NCBI GenBank assembly: GCA_022661535.1
Contig: JAKULF010000016.1
Coordinates: 1 to 64,000 of the forward strand
DNA from: Eutypa lata
Lineage: Eukaryota > Ascomycota > Sordariomycetes > Xylariales > Diatrypaceae
Direction of reading: 5' to 3'
Length of the DNA: 64,000 nucleotides
Under the pieces are notes generated by a model that worked only from the letters and a program-made list of their open reading frames with translations, was not told the DNA's origin and made no database searches. A program made the translations under genes and the position numbers. Shown here piece after piece: positions 59,262 through 64,000 of the stretch (position 1 is its first letter; each line of letters opens with the position of its first letter).

Positions 59262-61332
59262 TTAGGCGAGACGCACTCCGGCCTCCTTCCGCTTCTTCGT
59301 TTGCTGTGCGGTCGCAGAGCTCATGCCGACATTCTGACTCGCATCGAGCATACTCTCGGCCAGTCTTCGCTTCTCGTCATCAATCTTCTTGAGGCGCTTG
59401 TCTGTTTTACCTTTTCCAGAGCCCTTGCCTGTATACATAGTTAGTAACATTTTCAAGTTAAGTAGGGAGGATGGGCGAGAAGTGATATGTGAAGGAATAC
59501 AAAAAATACATACCATGGAACTGATGACTCAAGTGCTTGAAAGCCTCCTTTTGGTCTAGATTCCTGCCAAACTCATCATGGTACTTTAGTTCGACGTTAG
59601 GCTGGTAACCCTTACTGAAAAGGTCCGCCATAACCCTGGACGTCTGCTGGTCGCGGATGTTGTTCTGCTGGCGAGCATAGTCTTCACGCTCCCGTGCCGA
59701 CAGCTTGGAGAACTTGCCGCTGGTACGATCTCTTTCTCGCTGCTCGCGAGCTGACTTCTCGATGTCTTCCAGCCGACGCCGCTTTTCGGCCAAGAAGGCT
59801 TGCTGGTCGCGGAATTTGTTGTTCAAATCACCAGCATTGGTCTCGGCAATGAGACGACGCTCCCTTAGCAGCTGAAGGGTCGCACCAAGACCAGCACCCC
59901 CACCAACGGATTTCTCCTCTTCGACGCCAAGACCGTACGTCTCCGGCGGCGGCGGTGATATCTCGCGCTGGGGTGCGCTATCGTCATCACCATCCTGCAT
60001 ATGCTCATCTTCGTCGGACTCATTCCCCATAGCTGTAACAGGTTCGGCGGAAGCAGTTTGCCTCTTGCGAGGTTTGCGCTCTTCGACATCTTCTTTTCTC
60101 AAACTTGAAACAAATTCAGTCGTCTCATCAATGACAAGCCCACCCTCTTGTGTGTCGGCAGCATCATCGGGGCCGGGTGTAGATTCCTCTTCTTTGAATT
60201 GCCGGGCGATATCTTCAGGGCGCATTCTCTTTCGCTTCTTCAGCGCTTCTCTTCTTTGCTTGGCCAATGTAGCCTGAAGATCCTCATCGTCAGCATACGA
60301 AGTATCTTCAATCTTCCGCTTCCTGCTGATAAAACCAGCACCTGCATCAATATCCATTGACTGGTCCTGCTGAGTCGTTTCTACCGGGAATATGTCGTCC
60401 TCATCTACTGGTCGTTGTCTTGTCGACTTGATCTTCTTCTTTTTCGGCTTCTTCACCTTAATCTCTGATATATCCAAGTAATCCGAAGATGGACGTTCTT
60501 CTTCTAGGAAATCTAGACTGATCTTCTGTCGTCGGTCTTGTGGTTGCGAGCCTAACTCGTTGGCCACTACTGTGTTCCCTTGTGCATCGAGGGTGAACTG
60601 TTTCACCTTCTTTTTACCAATCTCCTCGTCGTACTGTGCAAGAATGCTGCGGTCGCCTGTCTCGTCGGTCGCATGGGGATCGTAGATGGGTTTCTTCTTC
60701 TTCAACTCGAGCTTCTCGGTGAGCTTCTCGCGGTCTCGGAGGCTGATATCTTCGAGCTTATCACCTTCATCATCTTCACCACCTAATACGTTTGAATCTT
60801 TGAGAGTCATAATATGTTCGTCCCCATCTTCGAAGGCATCAACCTCGTGGGCAACTTGGACGCCTGCCAGATCTTTAGATGTGTACTGGATGGCAGCAGC
60901 TCGTTCGGCTTCCTCAGCTGCTAACTGTGCTTCGTACTTTCGCGCCTTATCGATCTGCTTTTGTCGTTTGGTTTGACTCTTCAGCCATGATTTCGCACTG
61001 ATGTCCTCCTTATCATCTGCTTCGCCCAACCCTTTGCCTTCTAGGGCTTCGAAACGTTTTGCAGCATCACGAGCCTTTTTGATGGCGGCGAGTCTCTCGT
61101 GTCGTGACTTTTTCGCCTCCTCTTCATCCTTGATTCTCTTGTAGTTGTCATAGGCGGCAGCTTCTCGTGTCTCTAGGGTGCTTGCGGGTTCTTCGTCCTC
61201 CCCTAAGTCGTCCTGTTTCTCCTTGAACTGTAAGTTATTTCTGTTGGACTCGCTTGCGCCTGGTACGGGTAAAGGTGCTAAGCCCATGGACTTGCGGAGA
61301 CGATTCATCTCCTCGATCTCGGCGGCACTCAT
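59262..61332 (-). CDS. SNU66: U4/U6.U5 tri-snRNP-associated protein, SNU66/SART1 family
   Basis: Spliceosomal tri-snRNP component, nuclear, 661 residues. Exons 61332-59514 and 59428-59262 (85-nt intron). The N-terminus MSAAEIEEMNRLRKSMGLAP is a hallmark of the family. Then come long charged coiled-coil stretches, the VAHEVDAFEDGDEHIMTLKD and LTLKD-type block, DISLRDREKLTEKLELKKK, PIYDPHA, and a KKKKIKSTR basic cluster. The C-terminal signature KYHDEFGRNLDQKEAFKHL is followed by SHQFHGKGSGKGKTDKR, completed across the intron. The short tail RKEAGVRLA is a variant of the usual end. A TGACTCA site lies about 235 bp upstream (61564-61570). Confidence 0.95.
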
Positions 61333-63828
61333 GATGGTGGATAGGAATTAGAAGGAACTGGTAGATGTCGATTGTTTATTTGTGAAAGTGACCTCTAAAC
61401 GCGATATAACTTAATGCGATTATGATGGAAGTATCAATACAAGCATCCCAATAACAGCTGGTGATGGTGGAGATGAGCGTCGATTGTCGCGATTCCCAAA
61501 GGCAAAAAAGGTGAAGTGAAGTCGTCACATTAAAGAAACGCGGCTGCCGGTCCGTGCACGTGATGACTCAGCAATTCCAAAACTACGAAGTACTTTGTAC
61601 ATATGTACAGTACGAATCTAATCGGTGCATTGACCACCATATGGACCCACAACAGCTCCGACCCTTTTAATTTTATTATTTAACTAGGAAATTTTCCACT
61701 GGAGAATTTTCCTTTCTCTCTTTTTCCCTTCTCATCACAAAACAAAACACGGATCTGTGTCCGATAGTCCTCTGTTCGCTTCGGTGAATTCAGAGTTGAT
61801 TGTCGCGGCAGCTGACTCCCTTCATGGAAGCATTAATATTCTAAATGATGTAAATCCAAGTCACAGGTCCTAGAGTAATCGGGGCATCCGGGAAGCTGAG
61901 CTCGCCGTAAAAAGCTGAGCTTGGTGGAACGGGTGGACCTGCTGGTGGTTATATTCCTAACCGTTTTGCCAAGACCGTTGGTCTATGAGGCTGGGGAAAA
62001 CCATAACGACACCACATTTTTTCGTAACATCGCATGTCATATGTTGTTCAAGGCGTCATCTCGACCCGAGATCGACTTTTCGGGGTCACAGTGAATCTAG
62101 ATCGATCACGTGAAAGTTGGATTGGAAATAGACTTCGGTTTAGCAAAGGCACCCAGTGACTTGGTTCGGGAATCCAGGGATCATTATACCTATATTCCGT
62201 GCTTGATATCAACCTATTGAAAAGGACCGAGATTCACCGGCATGTCGCCGGTGGTAGCTGGTTTCTCTAGCTGATTCCTAGCTTGATGATGTCGTGTGAT
62301 GTATGGGGTGCATGTGACTGGAATTATTGGTAGGTAGTCTTCTTAAGGTTATATCCATATGTCTAATTTGTCTCTACCTAACTATGCTATAAGTAACATG
62401 CAGCAGAACATGATGGTTTTTACGAAGTACGTGGCTATGGAATGGAGGCTTTCTATGAGTGAAACATTGAAATACCGTGGTGATTTGGGCAGGGGGAATG
62501 TTAGGAGGTGACAGGTATGATTAAGCTCAATAATATAGATGTTAGTTAGCCTATATTAGATCAGCATGGCATACCAGATATTCCGATCTAAGCCACGCAG
62601 TAGTTGACGATAATCTATCCTTGTCCATGTCGTACTGCCCTTGTTCGGGGGACCTTTCGATGGCAATATCCTCCAATAAGCCAGCTTGAATGACAGGTTC
62701 GGCACATCTTGACGTATTTTGCGCATATCCGATCTCTTTCACCCCGGCCCTGGCAGCTTGGTTCTTCCAGGATCAGGGTCTCGACTGCGAAGGCAAATAC
62801 ACCCTGGATCACGAGCATCGTGTCCTCCCTATCCGGTGTGACCCGGACCAACCGGTTCTAAAGCTCTACTGCATATTTCATAGTTCCTAATTATACATCA
62901 TATCAACATCCTTACAATACGTTACTTTCTCAAAATCTTACTTAACATCCTATAGACATTATTAGGACTACCTAGGTAAGAAGAAGGGGCTGAGATCCAG
63001 ACATGTGTACTACGGATAAGGTTCGAGGCCCAATAAAAAGAAGAAAAGGAAGAAGAAGAAGAATACGACGCTGGACTAACTAGTTATACTAAACTTGTAA
63101 GTAACACCCTGCTATAGCGCCATCCATATCCGTGCGTGCCCCGGGATTAAAGGGTGTGGGGTAAGACGAGCAACCCCAAGTTCCCCGCAACGGTTCTCCA
63201 ACATTGCATGTGCTAATAACCCCATGGGCCTATTAACTAACGTTAGACCACACGGCTATGTTTCCCAATCCAACCACCACGCTAATGCGAATCATCTCTG
63301 TAGCCAAGGTCAAGAGCCGAATCCTGCTTGGTGGCGGCCCGACTCGCTCACCAGAGCCCAAACCAAGTCTGGTGCCTGCCCCGTTCCGCCCTCCATACGC
63401 GCTACTCTGCTCCAGGTTCGCCTTCATAGGCTTTTCGACGAGGATCACCTCGGTTTAGTGGCGTACATAGCGGCATCTGTCAGTTATAGGTGAACGGGAT
63501 TCTGCTATAGGGCTCCGGGGTTGCTCGCATCTTGACCATCTCCGCCTCAACTCCGCCCATAGCAACTCTATCGCAGCAGGAATAATAAGGCCGGGTCTAG
63601 TACTCAGATTCGGTCCTATCCCTTTTTCTTGCGTGAGCTCTTGGCGCTAAAAAAAAAAACCAGGGCTCGGCGTCTAGAACAGGGCGTAGGTGAATATCTG
63701 ACGATGCCATGTGAAGAAAGGGCTCTTGCTCTACCTGCCTATATAAGCTGAGGGGGATGGACGTCCTGCAAACCGGTAGCAGCGACTTGCTATCGAACAG
63801 CAGTAGCAATTATCTGGCCCATCCCATC
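61333..63828. other. 2.5-kb divergent intergenic region, SNU66 / glucoamylase
   Basis: Promoters of two divergent genes with no credible coding frame between. It has a TGACTCA at 61564-61570 close to SNU66. The open frames at 62551-62890 and 63224-63493 conflict on opposite strands and lack motifs. Confidence 0.4.
63740..63747 (+). promoter_or_regulatory. TATA box of the glucoamylase gene
   Basis: TATATAAG about 85-90 bp before the start codon, at a normal position for a strongly expressed secreted-enzyme gene. Confidence 0.5.
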
Positions 63829-64000
63829 ATGCACGCCTTCAGTTCTCTCTTCCTGCTCGGAAGCTATGCCTTCCAAACGATCCTCGGCCGACCGGAGCCA
63901 TCTCGCATGACGCAGCGCGAGATCGTGAAGCGAGCAGTCGATGATTTCATCGCCACCGAGGAGCCCATCGCTCTGGAACAGCTGTTATGTAACATCGGAT
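63829..64000 (+). CDS. Glucoamylase (GH15), N-terminal fragment cut by the window end
   Basis: The first 57 residues of a secreted glucan 1,4-alpha-glucosidase that releases glucose from starch. Signal peptide MHAFSSLFLLGSYAFQTILG, a short propeptide ending in the dibasic EIVKR, then the mature start AVDDFIATEEPIALEQLL and CNIG. This matches the beginning of GH15 glucoamylases, which start with a V/DxF/YIxxExPIAxxxLLCNIG block after a KR cleavage site. The reading frame stays open to the window edge; the catalytic domain is beyond it. Outside the polyketide cluster. Confidence 0.85.
   Translation, partial: MHAFSSLFLLGSYAFQTILGRPEPSRMTQREIVKRAVDDFIATEEPIALEQLLCNIG

Overview
The window is nuclear DNA of a filamentous ascomycete (Pezizomycotina, most likely a Sordariomycete or close relative). 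Genes carry short introns of about 43-160 nt with GTRNGT donors, CTAAC-like branch sites and YAG acceptors. Coding blocks of ordinary composition alternate with extremely AT-rich islands whose changes are C-to-T/G-to-A, the signature of repeat-induced point mutation (RIP). All exon structures below were spliced by hand; each one closes in frame with a whole number of codons.

Layout. 1-8854: AT island holding a wrecked Ty1/copia retroelement and a second wrecked element with 209-bp direct repeats. 9049-33639: a biosynthetic gene cluster. In order it has an SDR (-), a cytochrome P450 (+), an SDR (-), an RIP island, a secreted BBE-type FAD oxidase (+), a MITE-like insertion, an SDR (-), an AYR1-like SDR (-), a small AT island, a 2375-residue highly reducing polyketide synthase (+) and another SDR (+). 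36013-45524: conserved genes for a KH-domain RNA-binding protein (-), ILV6 (+), ARG3 (-) and a DUF3712 membrane protein (+). 45525-52713: 7 kb without a convincing gene, including a 2.5-kb pyrimidine-rich, G-poor tract and a GC-rich orphan block. 52714-61332: FRS2 (+), two lineage-type hypothetical genes (+) and SNU66/SART1 (-). 63829-64000: the start of a GH15 glucoamylase cut by the window edge.

How the genes work together. The PKS has KS-AT-DH-(degenerate MT)-ER-KR-ACP and no release domain. With five SDRs, one P450 and one bicovalent-flavin-type oxidase, it can build, tailor and repeatedly change the oxidation state of an unmethylated polyketide chain. This resembles the fungal salicylaldehyde/benzyl-alcohol pathways (sordarial, pyriculol, virensol/trichoxide, flavoglaucin). 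That is inference from gene content. No cupin, transporter or transcription factor is visible, so genes may be missing or lie elsewhere. Three cluster promoter regions share a TCCCCG motif, and a strong palindrome sits about 260 bp before the PKS start.

The housekeeping block has its own logic: ILV6, ARG3 and FRS2 each have a TGASTCA (Gcn4/CPC1-type) site within about 160 bp of the start codon, consistent with shared general amino-acid control.

Most novel items: the split polyketide cluster, an inverted repeat in which only the arm facing an AT island is RIP-mutated, an 8-nt microexon in the AYR1-like gene, a 526-bp TIR element inside the cluster, and the unexplained 48.2-52 kb region.
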